Notes: generated from the sequence alone by a model not told the origin. Positions 9,604 to 19,856 are shown, counted from the stretch's first letter. The stretch is 64,000 nucleotides of DNA from Candidatus Bathyarchaeota archaeon (GCA_018396995.1 JAGTQB010000003.1:32455-96454); one strand, 5' to 3'. Numbers and translations: made by a program.

Positions 9604-10452
9604 TTAAACCCCCATGTAGACTTCTATTTGGAGTTGTTTGGCTGTTTCTATGGCGTCTTCGTCGGCGTATGGTGTCACAATTATTAGTCTAGAAGGCTTT
9701 TTCCCCTCAACTTTCTCGTAGAATTCAGCTTTGCGCTTAAAGGCGTGGGCGTCCGCTCGGCTAATATGCGACTTAACCTCGATAAGAATTATTTTATCGT
9801 CGCGTACCGCTACATCTACATCTATTGTGCTTGGGTGTCCGAATACGTAGCCATCCTCATCCCATCTAACCCACTTCTCAACCTTTAAGCCTAGCTCCTT
9901 CTCGGCTACTCCTCTAAGTCCCTCTCTAAAGGCTTGCTCGCTTATAATGCCCCATCTGGCGCCTAAGGCATCGATATGCCTCCTAAGTAGATTGAAGCCC
10001 TCAATCATGTCAGCCCTAAGCTTAGCGAGCTCCTCATCATGCCTCCTAAAGCCAGCTATCATATCCTCCCTCAATCTATTCGTCTCCTCTCTAAGCTTGG
10101 CAATCTCATCCCAAACTCTGGCAAACTCCTCGTCGTGTCTCCTAAAGCCCTCAACCATATCCTCCCTCAATCTATTCATGTCCTCTCTAAGCTTAACTAG
10201 CTCGGCTTCTATGCTGATGAACCTCTTAGAATCCTCCTCAGACTTCCTGTTGAAGTCTTCTCTAAGCTTATTGAAGTCTTCTCTTAGCCTCACTAGCTCA
10301 GCCTCACTCCTATCAAGCCTACGGAGAATCTCCTCAAGCCCAAGTAAGCCCGCTACCGCATAGCGGAACTCCACATCCTCCCTAAGCAAAGCGAAGAACT
10401 TAGCCTTGAGCTCGCTAATCTCCATCCTGCGCCCACACCCGCTAACATTCAT
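9604..10452 (-). CDS. Coiled-coil protein with C-terminal PD-(D/E)XK nuclease-like domain (DUF3782-like)
   Basis: Repeats of LREDMxxGFRRHDEE; C-term DVDVAVRDDKIILIEVKSH (D…ExK) motif. Confidence 0.75.
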   Translation of the reverse strand: MNVSGCGRRMEISELKAKFFALLREDVEFRYAVAGLLGLEEILRRLDRSEAELVRLREDFNKLREDFNRKSEEDSKRFISIEAELVKLREDMNRLREDMVEGFRRHDEEFARVWDEIAKLREETNRLREDMIAGFRRHDEELAKLRADMIEGFNLLRRHIDALGARWGIISEQAFREGLRGVAEKELGLKVEKWVRWDEDGYVFGHPSTIDVDVAVRDDKIILIEVKSHISRADAHAFKRKAEFYEKVEGKKPSRLIIVTPYADEDAIETAKQLQIEVYMGV

Positions 10453-10546
10453 AGAATATTATTATGATGACCTATCCATATATGTTATTCTTAAGCCTAA
10501 GCTTTAAAGCCACCTTATCCTAAAGATCTTGACTAATTTATTATTG

Positions 10547-10582
10547 ATGCTAATTCTAACTGGAGACTGTTAGAATTAGCAT
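10547..10582. promoter_or_regulatory. Perfect 14-bp inverted repeat, 8-nt loop
   Basis: ATGCTAATTCTAAC-TGGAGACT-GTTAGAATTAGCAT. Confidence 0.85.
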
Positions 10583-10778
10583 GGGATGCGGGATTCATTA
10601 TTTGCAACTCGTTAACCCATTTAGAAGCTCCTTAAACTTCCCCTCTTGACAATTATTTTATCATGGCCTGACTTAGGCATATTTTACTAGCCTATACATT
10701 AGATTTATGGTATCTCAGCCTAATGAAGGTGTATAGAACATAAAAAAGGCTTAAATAAATATCGAGACTACACTAGTA

Positions 10779-12116
10779 TTGAGGGATATTATGTTATATT
10801 TGAATGAAAGATCTATTAGTAGACTGCAGGCAATAGTAATTGTTGCTGTTGTGGTTATTGCGGCTGTAGTAGGAATGCTTTACTACTTCTTGTATTATTT
10901 GCCTACTCAGCGAATAGCCGCTTTACCAGCCAAAGAGAAAATAACTATTGGAATAGCTCAGTCTTTGTCCGGGCCTATTTCTGCCCAGGTGATGATGTGG
11001 CATAGTCATTATAAGTGGATTATTGAGGATTATAATGCTAAAGGAGGGCTTTATATCCCTGAGTATGGCAAGAAGCTCCCAATAACTTACATAGAGTATG
11101 ATGATGAGAGTGACATTCATAAGATGCTTATGTTGACTGAGAAGCTTATACTTATAGACAAAGTTGATTTAATTTTTGCACCATGTACCACGGGCTTCAT
11201 CTATGCTGCTTCATCGCTTTATGAGAAATACCATTACCCAGTAATAGCTCTCACTTATGGCTCGCAGGCAGGAGCGGAAAAAATGAAGAGGGGTGAACTT
11301 AAATACCTCTTCCAAACCCTTGCCTCCCCCTCTGAAGTCGGTGAAGCGGTATGCGGGCTCCTTGAATATGTGAGGGATAGGTATGGCCCTCTTGGTAACA
11401 TTGGGATACTCTATCATTTAGATCAACACGGTATAGAGCATGCGGCAGCAATTGTTGGTAGTCTCTCACTCAAAGGGTTCAGTATAACCATGTATGAGAG
11501 CTATCCGTTCATGACTACAGAGTTTAAACCATTAATATCGAAATTAATGGAGGCAAATGTGGAGACAGTTATTTTATGTGGTTATGAGGGTGCCTTCTTC
11601 GTGAGAGATGCTATGGCAATGAGGTATAATCCAAAATTCTTGTTGCTTGGTCCATCAGGAGTAGAGACTCCAGGAATGGCTTTTGGTCCCCTTGGTTTTA
11701 CATTAGATCAGATTAAAGGGATAATGCTTTATATAGGGCCATCCGCATCTTACACTGAAAATGATTTTTTAAAACAGTGGGCTGAAGAGCATAAGGAGCG
11801 ATCTCGCGCGATATACCGCAATGAATATGGCTACCCATATCCTCCATCAGCAACATTCTACGCTGGTTTACAGTGTCTCTTTGAAGCGGTCCAAAAAGTT
11901 GGTCTTGATAAGGAGAAAATAATGGAGACTCTTAGAACAGAATATTTTAACACCATACTGGGTAAAATGCGTTTCCGGCCTGGATATTCCCCAGAGACCG
12001 AGTTGGGAGGAGGAATTATAGAACAGTGGCAGTATAGACCCATAATGGATGTCATCTGGCCCTTAAAGGCTAAATCGGCGGATATAATTTACCCGAAACC
12101 TTCATGGCCAAGCTAA
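10779..12116 (+). CDS. LivK-like (type 1 periplasmic binding fold) substrate-binding protein with N-terminal TM anchor
   Basis: N-term hydrophobic anchor, KITIGIAQSLSGPIS, NAKGGLYI… pattern. Confidence 0.85.
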   Translation: MRDIMLYLNERSISRLQAIVIVAVVVIAAVVGMLYYFLYYLPTQRIAALPAKEKITIGIAQSLSGPISAQVMMWHSHYKWIIEDYNAKGGLYIPEYGKKLPITYIEYDDESDIHKMLMLTEKLILIDKVDLIFAPCTTGFIYAASSLYEKYHYPVIALTYGSQAGAEKMKRGELKYLFQTLASPSEVGEAVCGLLEYVRDRYGPLGNIGILYHLDQHGIEHAAAIVGSLSLKGFSITMYESYPFMTTEFKPLISKLMEANVETVILCGYEGAFFVRDAMAMRYNPKFLLLGPSGVETPGMAFGPLGFTLDQIKGIMLYIGPSASYTENDFLKQWAEEHKERSRAIYRNEYGYPYPPSATFYAGLQCLFEAVQKVGLDKEKIMETLRTEYFNTILGKMRFRPGYSPETELGGGIIEQWQYRPIMDVIWPLKAKSADIIYPKPSWPS

Positions 12117-12158
12117 CAACATATACTAACCTTCCTTTACCTATCACTTTCTTCTTTT

Positions 12159-12190
12159 TTATACTAAAATTTGACTAAATTTTAGTATAA
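12159..12190. promoter_or_regulatory. Perfect 14-bp AT-rich inverted repeat, 4-nt loop
   Basis: TTATACTAAAATTT-GACT-AAATTTTAGTATAA. Confidence 0.85.
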
Positions 12191-12452
12191 GCCTCAGAAT
12201 TTGCTTAAAATTTAGAATAAGTATACGTTTTTTGCATAAGCATCTTAAGTATCATAATGATAACCTCTTCATTTGTGCTGTTTTTCTCAGTTTAACAGAT
12301 AGGCTTAACCCAATCGAATTAAGTTGTGCTAAAGAAGGGATTGTTGTGGGAGGAAGAAACATTTGGGGATACAAAAAGCTTATCTTACAATGTTGGAAGT
12401 TTAAGAGAATAAATTCGGCCACTGGAACGATAAGGTAAAATGCGTTAGTGGG

Positions 12453-13685
12453 GTGGAAAAGGGGCTGATGTTGAAGGGGATCGAGAGGAGGATCAAGATC
12501 GTGATATTAACGCAGAGTATATATAGCTTCGTTACACAAATCTTGATTCAATATAATGTGCTTTTTGCTCAAGCTTTGGGTGCTAGTGGGACCGATATAG
12601 GTCTAATCTCCCTAATTAACGCTCTTGTATTGTTCCTTTGTTCACCTCTCCTTGGGAGGATGATTGAGAAACACTTTATGAAGAAGGTTATGCTTCTGGG
12701 CTTAGTTTGTGATATGATTGCCATATTCCTCTTCATTATAGCGAATGAGTGGCGTATGCTTATACCCGCATTTGCCATATGCATCATGCTTTTTAGGCAA
12801 ATAGCCTTCGCAGACATGGTTCTCATCACCTTCACAGCACCCCAAAAGAGAGCCACGCTCATGGGCTTCTCAAGGATACTATGGGGCGTAAGCATGATCT
12901 TAGCCTCACCCATAGCAGCCTCAATCGTCACGTATTTCGGCGGAATAAATGTAAATGGCATTCGACCCCTATACTACATTTGTCTCGCTCTGCTCCTAGT
13001 AACTTCCTTCATATTGTATAAAGGGCTCGATGATTTCTTCATTTCAAATGATTTTGAGAAGAGTAGTGGCCTCCGCAATTTATTCAAGGAGTATTGGAAG
13101 TTAATTAAGACTGAGTTTCACCTCAAATATTGGTTTATAGTTAGGTTTTTCCGTGGTGGTTCACTAAATCTAGCGATGACATTCGCTCCAATATGGATCG
13201 TTAACGTCAAGGGCGCAACAGCCATTATGTTCGGCACATTAACGGCAATATCAACCATATGCGGGCTACTCACACAGTTTCCAGTGGGTAAGCTTGCGGA
13301 CAAGTTTGGGAGGAAGAAGACCTTCATTCTATTCAACGCATTTTACTGCATCGGACTAATTACGTTAGCGTTCGCCCCCTCATTCGAGTACCTGATGTTA
13401 GCTAGCATTCTGGGAATAGGTATTGGGGGCTTGGAGGGAGGGGGGATAGGCGGCGCATCAATAATACCATTTATAGCCATGTGGTGGGAGTCCGTTCCAT
13501 CAAAGAGTAGGGGCAAACTATATGGATTTGAGGGCATGATAATGGCTGCAGCGAGGCTCTTCATATCGCTCGGAGGCATTCTATGGGACCACGGTCTAAA
13601 AACCTTGGTTATATTGATCCCAGCTCTAGCGGAGCTTCTAATAACCATCCCATTAATCTCTCGCCTTCCAGAAAAGCGTGAGTGA
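12453..13685 (+). CDS. MFS transporter
   Basis: Paralog of 7607-8866; GKLADKFGRKKTFILF motif. Confidence 0.88.
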   Translation: MEKGLMLKGIERRIKIVILTQSIYSFVTQILIQYNVLFAQALGASGTDIGLISLINALVLFLCSPLLGRMIEKHFMKKVMLLGLVCDMIAIFLFIIANEWRMLIPAFAICIMLFRQIAFADMVLITFTAPQKRATLMGFSRILWGVSMILASPIAASIVTYFGGINVNGIRPLYYICLALLLVTSFILYKGLDDFFISNDFEKSSGLRNLFKEYWKLIKTEFHLKYWFIVRFFRGGSLNLAMTFAPIWIVNVKGATAIMFGTLTAISTICGLLTQFPVGKLADKFGRKKTFILFNAFYCIGLITLAFAPSFEYLMLASILGIGIGGLEGGGIGGASIIPFIAMWWESVPSKSRGKLYGFEGMIMAAARLFISLGGILWDHGLKTLVILIPALAELLITIPLISRLPEKRE

Positions 13686-13712
13686 TATGCTTGTTGCCAT
13701 CCTATAGCAGTT

Positions 13713-15125
13713 TTATGTTCCTAATATGCCCTCGGATTTAAGCTCCCTTACAGCCTCATCAAACCTTTCTATTGTTACTTCAATATCCCTTCTTGTATGT
13801 GCCGTAGATAAAATGAACCTTGGGCCCATTGGATGTATTCCTCTATTTATGAGAGCCTTCTCAAGATAATGCGTAATCCTTCGGCTCTCACTAATCTTCT
13901 TCTGAAACCTAATGTAACTCTCGATGTCCGAGACTTCTAAATCCTCTCGGCTAATCTTAAAGCCTACGTTAATTATTGATGGAGTTGTGCTCCACGCAAG
14001 TCCCTCCACTCTATTATCCTCAATAGCTTCGTTTAAGCCCCGTCTCAGCATTTCACCCCTCCTATTGACTGTTGGGTGAGCTTTACCCTCAAGTATCAGC
14101 CCCAGGCATGCGTTGCCAGCGGCTGCGGAGACTGGATTAGCGTTAAATGTTCCGCGATGGCTTACGCGCCGTGTCTCTCCTCCCTCCCTAAACTCTAAGA
14201 GGCTCATATATTCCCTTCCTCCAGCGACAGCTCCGCCAGGGTATCCGCCAGCGAGTATTTTGCCGAGGGTTGCCATATCTGGTATAATATTATAGTGCTC
14301 CTGCGCCCCGCCAGGAGCATCCCTAAAGCCCGTGACGACTTCATCAAATATTAATATGACGTCGTTATCTCTAGTCACCCTCCTAAGGTCTTCAAGAAAG
14401 TCCCTTTTAGTTGGTATGAGTCCCATTAGGGCCCCACCGGGCTCCAGTATGACACATGCCACATCGCCCCGTTCAATAGTCTTCTCTACAGCCTCAATGT
14501 CGTTTGGCGGTAGTGCAATAGTGTTTCTACATATCTCTGGCGGTATGCCAATTGGGTACTCGCTAACAAGGGTGGATGAGTAATCGGGGTTATAATCGAT
14601 TATTGTATAATCAAGCCAACCATGAAAGTGTGACATAAACTTTATGACCCTTCTTTTCCCAGTGTATGCCCTTGCTATGCGGATCGCCATTAACGTTGCC
14701 TCCGTCCCAGAGTTTGTGAATTCTACTAAGCCTCCACGCGCGCATGGTATTAGGCGGGCGACCTTCTCGCCCCACTCTATCTCGAGCTCATGTGATGCAC
14801 CGTAATGCGTCCCTTTACGTATTTGCCCTATGGCCGCCCTTACTATGACTGGGTGGGCGTGACCGAAGATGAGTGCCCCATGCCCCATCCAATAGTCAAT
14901 ATATTCGTTTCCATCGACATCCCACTTCCTAGATCCCTTAGCCTTAACACAGTATATTGGCATCGGCTCAAAATATCTTGAGTCATGTGTAACGCCTCTG
15001 GCGAATATTTTTCTAGCCCTATTATAGAGATCCATTGATCTTGGATGCTTCTCTATGTACTCCAAGTCCACTTTATTTGAGGGTCTCCCCAGCAAACCCT
15101 TCTCCCCAAAATAATATACTCGCAA
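13713..15125 (-). CDS. Class III aminotransferase (glutamate-1-semialdehyde aminomutase-like)
   Basis: ILIFDEVVTGFR, GKILAGGYPGGAVAGG PLP-lysine region, HRGTFNANPVSAAAG. Confidence 0.88.
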   Translation of the reverse strand: MRVYYFGEKGLLGRPSNKVDLEYIEKHPRSMDLYNRARKIFARGVTHDSRYFEPMPIYCVKAKGSRKWDVDGNEYIDYWMGHGALIFGHAHPVIVRAAIGQIRKGTHYGASHELEIEWGEKVARLIPCARGGLVEFTNSGTEATLMAIRIARAYTGKRRVIKFMSHFHGWLDYTIIDYNPDYSSTLVSEYPIGIPPEICRNTIALPPNDIEAVEKTIERGDVACVILEPGGALMGLIPTKRDFLEDLRRVTRDNDVILIFDEVVTGFRDAPGGAQEHYNIIPDMATLGKILAGGYPGGAVAGGREYMSLLEFREGGETRRVSHRGTFNANPVSAAAGNACLGLILEGKAHPTVNRRGEMLRRGLNEAIEDNRVEGLAWSTTPSIINVGFKISREDLEVSDIESYIRFQKKISESRRITHYLEKALINRGIHPMGPRFILSTAHTRRDIEVTIERFDEAVRELKSEGILGT

Positions 15126-15291
15126 TAAGGAATTTTCTACTAATATGTTTGCATATGATTGTGAGTATTTGAAGTAGTGGGGTCTTCATTACCTCTGGAG
15201 TTTAGCGGCATATTTACAAATTTCCCATAATGCCCGTTATCTACATATTTATATGTTTCCTACAAATCTAATTTGCTATTTGGGGGTGTAG

Positions 15292-15969
15292 ATGGGTTTT
15301 CTTGAGGATTTAGACAAATTATTGCGGGAGTTCTTATATCCATCAGTTGGCTTCTATGCTTTAACCGTCGAGCGAGTGCTACTAAGTTTAATCGTCACAT
15401 TCGGCCTGACACTATTCATTTGCTACGTGTACCGTAAAGCCTTCAGGGGAGTCATCTATACCAAGAACTTTAACCTTACGTTAGTGTTGGTTGGTCTAGT
15501 AGTTACATTGGTCACCATACCTATAAGCTCAAGCATAGCTCTCTCATTGGGGATGATCGGAGCCCTAAGTATAGTACGTTTTAGAACTGCAATTAAGGAT
15601 CCTGCGGAGATCGCCTTTACATTCTGGGCTATAGCCGTCGGGATAGCTAGCGGCGCGGCTCTCTATATGGTAGCTGTAATAGGTTCTCCGATAATTGGGC
15701 TATTTCTATTAGCACTCAGCAGAGCAAGGTTTCATGGTAGCGACCCATATCTACTAGTCGTCCATTATACGAATGAAGCTGAGAAAGCTCTTCAGCAAGC
15801 TCTTCCAAGGGGTAAGATTAGATCCCGAACTGTAACCCGTGATGGTGTGGAGCTAATGCTTGAAGTTCGGATGAAAGATAAGGAGGTAAGCCGAATAGAT
15901 GATCTTCTCAAAATTGAGGGCGTCAAAGACGTTTCATTAGTTAGCTATAGCGCTGACACTGCTCCCTGA
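15292..15969 (+). CDS. DUF4956-family membrane protein
   Basis: N-term TM helices; SLGMIGALSIVRFRTAIKDPAEIAFTFWAIAVGIASG signature. Confidence 0.85.
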   Translation: MGFLEDLDKLLREFLYPSVGFYALTVERVLLSLIVTFGLTLFICYVYRKAFRGVIYTKNFNLTLVLVGLVVTLVTIPISSSIALSLGMIGALSIVRFRTAIKDPAEIAFTFWAIAVGIASGAALYMVAVIGSPIIGLFLLALSRARFHGSDPYLLVVHYTNEAEKALQQALPRGKIRSRTVTRDGVELMLEVRMKDKEVSRIDDLLKIEGVKDVSLVSYSADTAP

Positions 15970-15978
15970 GGTGGAAAA

Positions 15979-18468
15979 TTGAGGCAAGGTATGTTCAGAC
16001 GATATACGAAAACTACGTTGATAATTCTTCTCTCCGTTATTCTTCTATTTGCCATGCTTATTAGCTTTAACCCCGCCCAGAGTGAGACGCCTCCAAAAAA
16101 TAAGCTGCGATGGTGTGGCGAGAGTTATTTGAATGATCAAGCATCAGTCTTCTTCAATGACAGCTATATTCACGAGATCCGCTTATACTTTGATGATCCC
16201 AATTGGTATGATACCCTTTATGCAGCCCACGATAAAGACCGAAATACTAAGGATCCCTATTTCCCAGCCCGTTTTGTCTCTCATGGAATTGAAATTAAGC
16301 GTGTTGGTGTCCGCTTTAAGGGGTTCTCGACATTTGGCTTTGGTATGGAGGGATGGGTTAAGAAATCATTTCGAATAGACTTTAACTATTATGATAATGG
16401 AACCAAGCCTGAAACAACCTTCTTCGGTCTCAAAAAACTAGATCTTAATAATTTAGCCTTAGACCCAACACTCATGAAAGAAAAACTTTTCATGGATTTC
16501 GCCCGCAAATATGTGCCTGCTCCCCGTTCCGTCTACACACGCCTGTATATTAATGATGAATATTACGGCCTTTACCTGGCCGTGGAACACATAGACAATA
16601 CTTTCATTGAAACTCACTTCGGAGATTATAAGCACGGAAATATCTATAAGGCTGAGATGCTGGCAACCCTTTCATACTTTGGCCCGGACCCCAAACTTTA
16701 CTATGGATTTTATGAACTCAAAAATAATGAGGATATTAATGACTGGTCTGACTTAATTGAGTTGACAAGGGTGCTTACTTTAACGCCCTTGGAAGAGTTA
16801 CCTGAGAAACTTGAGCCAATTTTGGATGTTAAATCCGTCCTTTACACCCTCGCTCTCCTCGACCTGTTTGTAAACTTAGACTCCTATATTGGTAACGCGC
16901 GTAACTACTACCTCTACCGTAATGGTGAGTCTGGAAAATTCACAATGCTTTTGTGGGACGCTAATTTAGCCTTCGGATCCTTTTGGATAATGATGCCCAG
17001 AAATATAAGGGACCCCGCAGAATACGATGTTTTTCCACCAGCAACTCTGCAGCCCATTAGGCTTGAGTTCGTGCCCGGAGGAAAGCTTTCACTGCCTCCC
17101 CCGCCACCTGCAATTAACGAAATTAAAGACCCCTCAGCCCTAGTCAATCTGGTGCTGATAAAGAGAGTTTTGGCGGTAGAGTCTTATAAGAAAATTTATC
17201 TTCGAGCTCTCGCACAGATGCTTCGCGAAGGTTTTGATGCAGAGACCATAAGCGCTAGAATTCAGGAACTCGCATCGCTTATCAGAGACCACGTTTACAG
17301 CGACCCGTATCTATTAACCCCTGTCTCACAGTTCGAGCCCTCCCTTAAGGGGCTAATAGATTTTGTGAGGAGGAGAGCAGCCTACTTAAATTCCCGGCTA
17401 AACCAGTTTGCTGAAAAATCAGATCTGAAGATAAACGAGTTAATGGTTGTTAACAGTGGTACATTAGCCGACAATCATGGCGACTATGACCCATGGGTAG
17501 AAATCTATAATCTGGGTCCAGGTCTGGTGAAGACTATTAGCCAATCGCTGAAGAATCGATCGATAGTGAATATTTGCCTTTTTTTGACTGATGACCCATC
17601 AGTTCCGAATAAGTGGAGACTCCCCGATAGAAGCATAGATGACGGCGCTTTTATGATACTATGGCTTGATGGCGAGCCTCATGAGGGAGATGATCATGCT
17701 CCCTTCACTCTGAACCCGGCTGGGGGCAGCCTATATCTTTACATGAACGATACCTCAGGCTACACTCTAATTGACAGCGTATCCTATCCGAGCTCCGAGA
17801 CTGACACATCATTTGGTAGGTACCCGGATGGCGAGGGGAGCTGGCGCATATTGAGTGGTGGGCCAACTCCAGGGGGACCAAACGTGCACGTAGACCCAAC
17901 TCCAAAGGTGGTTATAAATGAGATTATGGCTAGAAACAGGAGGACCCTTAGGGGGCCTGATGGCACATACCCGGACTGGATAGAGCTTTATAACGCTGGC
18001 GATACGCCAGTAGACTTGAGCGGCATGTACTTAACCGATGATCTAAGAAAACCTAGAAGGTTTCGCTTTCCAGAGGGCGTTGTTTTGGGTCCTGGTGAGT
18101 TCCTAGTTATATGGGCTGATGCATCCTTAGACCAGGTTGGAATTCATACTGGTTTCGCCCTTAAAGGGGATGGTGAAGAGCTGGCGCTAATTGCTAGGGA
18201 TGGGCGGACAGTAATAGACCACGTGGTTTTTGGGAAGCAGAGACCTGACGTCTCATATGGTAGGTACCCGGATGGCGGCCCAGATTGGGATTACCTTATA
18301 CAGCCCACCCCTGGTAAACCGAATATAAAGGTCACGAATTTGGGGCAATCTTCTTTGTGGTCAATTATGCTGCTCATAGGGTTAGCTGTTGCCATATGTC
18401 TGCCATTCTTCCTTTTGAGGGAGAAGGAGGGTTACAATGGAGGTGCGGAGAAGACACCTAAGATATGA
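15979..18468 (+). CDS. CotH-like kinase-fold protein with two lamin-tail domains and C-terminal TM
   Basis: CotH pattern (RFKGFSTFG…KKSFRIDF; GLYLAVEHIDNTF; LLWDANLAFG), two KINELM/VINEIMARN…DWIELYN lamin-tail repeats. Confidence 0.88.
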   Translation: MRQGMFRRYTKTTLIILLSVILLFAMLISFNPAQSETPPKNKLRWCGESYLNDQASVFFNDSYIHEIRLYFDDPNWYDTLYAAHDKDRNTKDPYFPARFVSHGIEIKRVGVRFKGFSTFGFGMEGWVKKSFRIDFNYYDNGTKPETTFFGLKKLDLNNLALDPTLMKEKLFMDFARKYVPAPRSVYTRLYINDEYYGLYLAVEHIDNTFIETHFGDYKHGNIYKAEMLATLSYFGPDPKLYYGFYELKNNEDINDWSDLIELTRVLTLTPLEELPEKLEPILDVKSVLYTLALLDLFVNLDSYIGNARNYYLYRNGESGKFTMLLWDANLAFGSFWIMMPRNIRDPAEYDVFPPATLQPIRLEFVPGGKLSLPPPPPAINEIKDPSALVNLVLIKRVLAVESYKKIYLRALAQMLREGFDAETISARIQELASLIRDHVYSDPYLLTPVSQFEPSLKGLIDFVRRRAAYLNSRLNQFAEKSDLKINELMVVNSGTLADNHGDYDPWVEIYNLGPGLVKTISQSLKNRSIVNICLFLTDDPSVPNKWRLPDRSIDDGAFMILWLDGEPHEGDDHAPFTLNPAGGSLYLYMNDTSGYTLIDSVSYPSSETDTSFGRYPDGEGSWRILSGGPTPGGPNVHVDPTPKVVINEIMARNRRTLRGPDGTYPDWIELYNAGDTPVDLSGMYLTDDLRKPRRFRFPEGVVLGPGEFLVIWADASLDQVGIHTGFALKGDGEELALIARDGRTVIDHVVFGKQRPDVSYGRYPDGGPDWDYLIQPTPGKPNIKVTNLGQSSLWSIMLLIGLAVAICLPFFLLREKEGYNGGAEKTPKI

Positions 18469-19150
18469 GCTAAAATACTTACTCAGTTTCATACAATATC
18501 AAGTCTTAAGGAAAAAGATAAGGGCAGTGTTAAAGATTGATCCCTATGCTGAGCCTATGGGATACTATCATGTTCGAACATTATATTTTGATGATCCTAA
18601 AAATTCCGCATATTTTGAGAAAGCTTCGGGTGCCGGAGTCAGACAAAAATATCGTCTCAGAATCTATAACCTTCGCGACAAACCAGTAAAGTTTGAAAGA
18701 AAAGTAAGGATCTATAACTGTGTATTTAAGGAGAGTGAGGTTATTGAGAGGGAGGAGGCTGAGAAAATCATGAAAGGTGATATTTGCTTTTTAGCGAGCT
18801 CTGAGATCCCGCTCCTTAAGCGCTTTTATACTGAGTGCCGCCTTAATCTCCTGCGTCCAGCAGTACTTTTAGAATATCTTCGCGAACCATACATTTATCC
18901 AGTATGTAATGTTAGAGTAACCTTTGACTTCAACTTGAGGACAAGCATAACCACGCGTCCCCTTAGATTTTTTGAAAAAGATATACCGGTAATAACTGTT
19001 GGTGGTGATAAAACAGTTATAATGGAGGTAAAATATGATGACTTTATCCCCGATCCCATTTGGAAACTTCTCTCAGAGGAGGTTGGCTTACGCCAGGCTC
19101 TTGGAAAGTTTGCACTGTGCAGGGAGGCAAAAGGTGTTTTAATCTTTTAG
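18437..19150 (+). CDS. VTC-domain (polyphosphate polymerase-like) protein
   Basis: RYELKYLLS, YHVRTLYFDD, RQKYRLRIYN, KFERKVRI, VIMEVKYDDFIPD. Confidence 0.88.
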   Translation: MEVRRRHLRYELKYLLSFIQYQVLRKKIRAVLKIDPYAEPMGYYHVRTLYFDDPKNSAYFEKASGAGVRQKYRLRIYNLRDKPVKFERKVRIYNCVFKESEVIEREEAEKIMKGDICFLASSEIPLLKRFYTECRLNLLRPAVLLEYLREPYIYPVCNVRVTFDFNLRTSITTRPLRFFEKDIPVITVGGDKTVIMEVKYDDFIPDPIWKLLSEEVGLRQALGKFALCREAKGVLIF

Positions 19151-19274
19151 GCGCAACATAGAATATCAAAGGGTTACGGTTCCCTCATAAATGTTATAGA
19201 GTAAATGAGGGGAACTATGGAGCGCCTGCAATTAGTTGGTGAGATCTTAAAGTTGAGTTTAAGTCTTATATTAA

Positions 19275-19856
19275 GTGGTAGGGTGGTTCAGCTTGGAGAG
19301 GGTTGGGGATAAAGTCTTCATCATCTTGGGGATTCTCGGCACATTAATAGCGTACATCTGTATAGGTCTCTCGATTTATCTATCTCCCTCCTTCAGCTGG
19401 TTCATTAATGCATTAAGCGACCTTGGGCATGCCCAGAAGAGTAATGTTGCACCCATATTTAATTCTGGCTTATTATTATCCGGCTTTCTAGTGGCGTTAT
19501 ACTCGGCGAGGGTCTTATTAAGATACGCAAAATATACGGGTGTATCTTTATTATTTTCATCCCTGCTATTGCAGGCTGTGGCGGCCTTTGATGAAATTTA
19601 CGGAAGAATCCACTTTATAGTATCCGTGTTATTCTTTGTCTCAGCTGGCCTCTCATGCATAATATACTCTGTAGAGAGGGGGTCTGTTTTGGCGGCGTCA
19701 GCCTTCCTCATAGGATTACTATCATGGGTTCTTTGGTGGATGGATGCATATGAGGCTGGAATCGCCGTTCCAGAAACAATATCTGCATTAGCTGTCTCAT
19801 CATGTATTATTCACTCGGCAATAATGGCGTTACGGAGCTTAAAGATTAAACATTAA
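19275..19856 (+). CDS. DUF998-like integral membrane protein
   Basis: Multiple TM helices with N-term SPSFSWFINALSDLGH motif. Confidence 0.7.
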   Translation: MVGWFSLERVGDKVFIILGILGTLIAYICIGLSIYLSPSFSWFINALSDLGHAQKSNVAPIFNSGLLLSGFLVALYSARVLLRYAKYTGVSLLFSSLLLQAVAAFDEIYGRIHFIVSVLFFVSAGLSCIIYSVERGSVLAASAFLIGLLSWVLWWMDAYEAGIAVPETISALAVSSCIIHSAIMALRSLKIKH

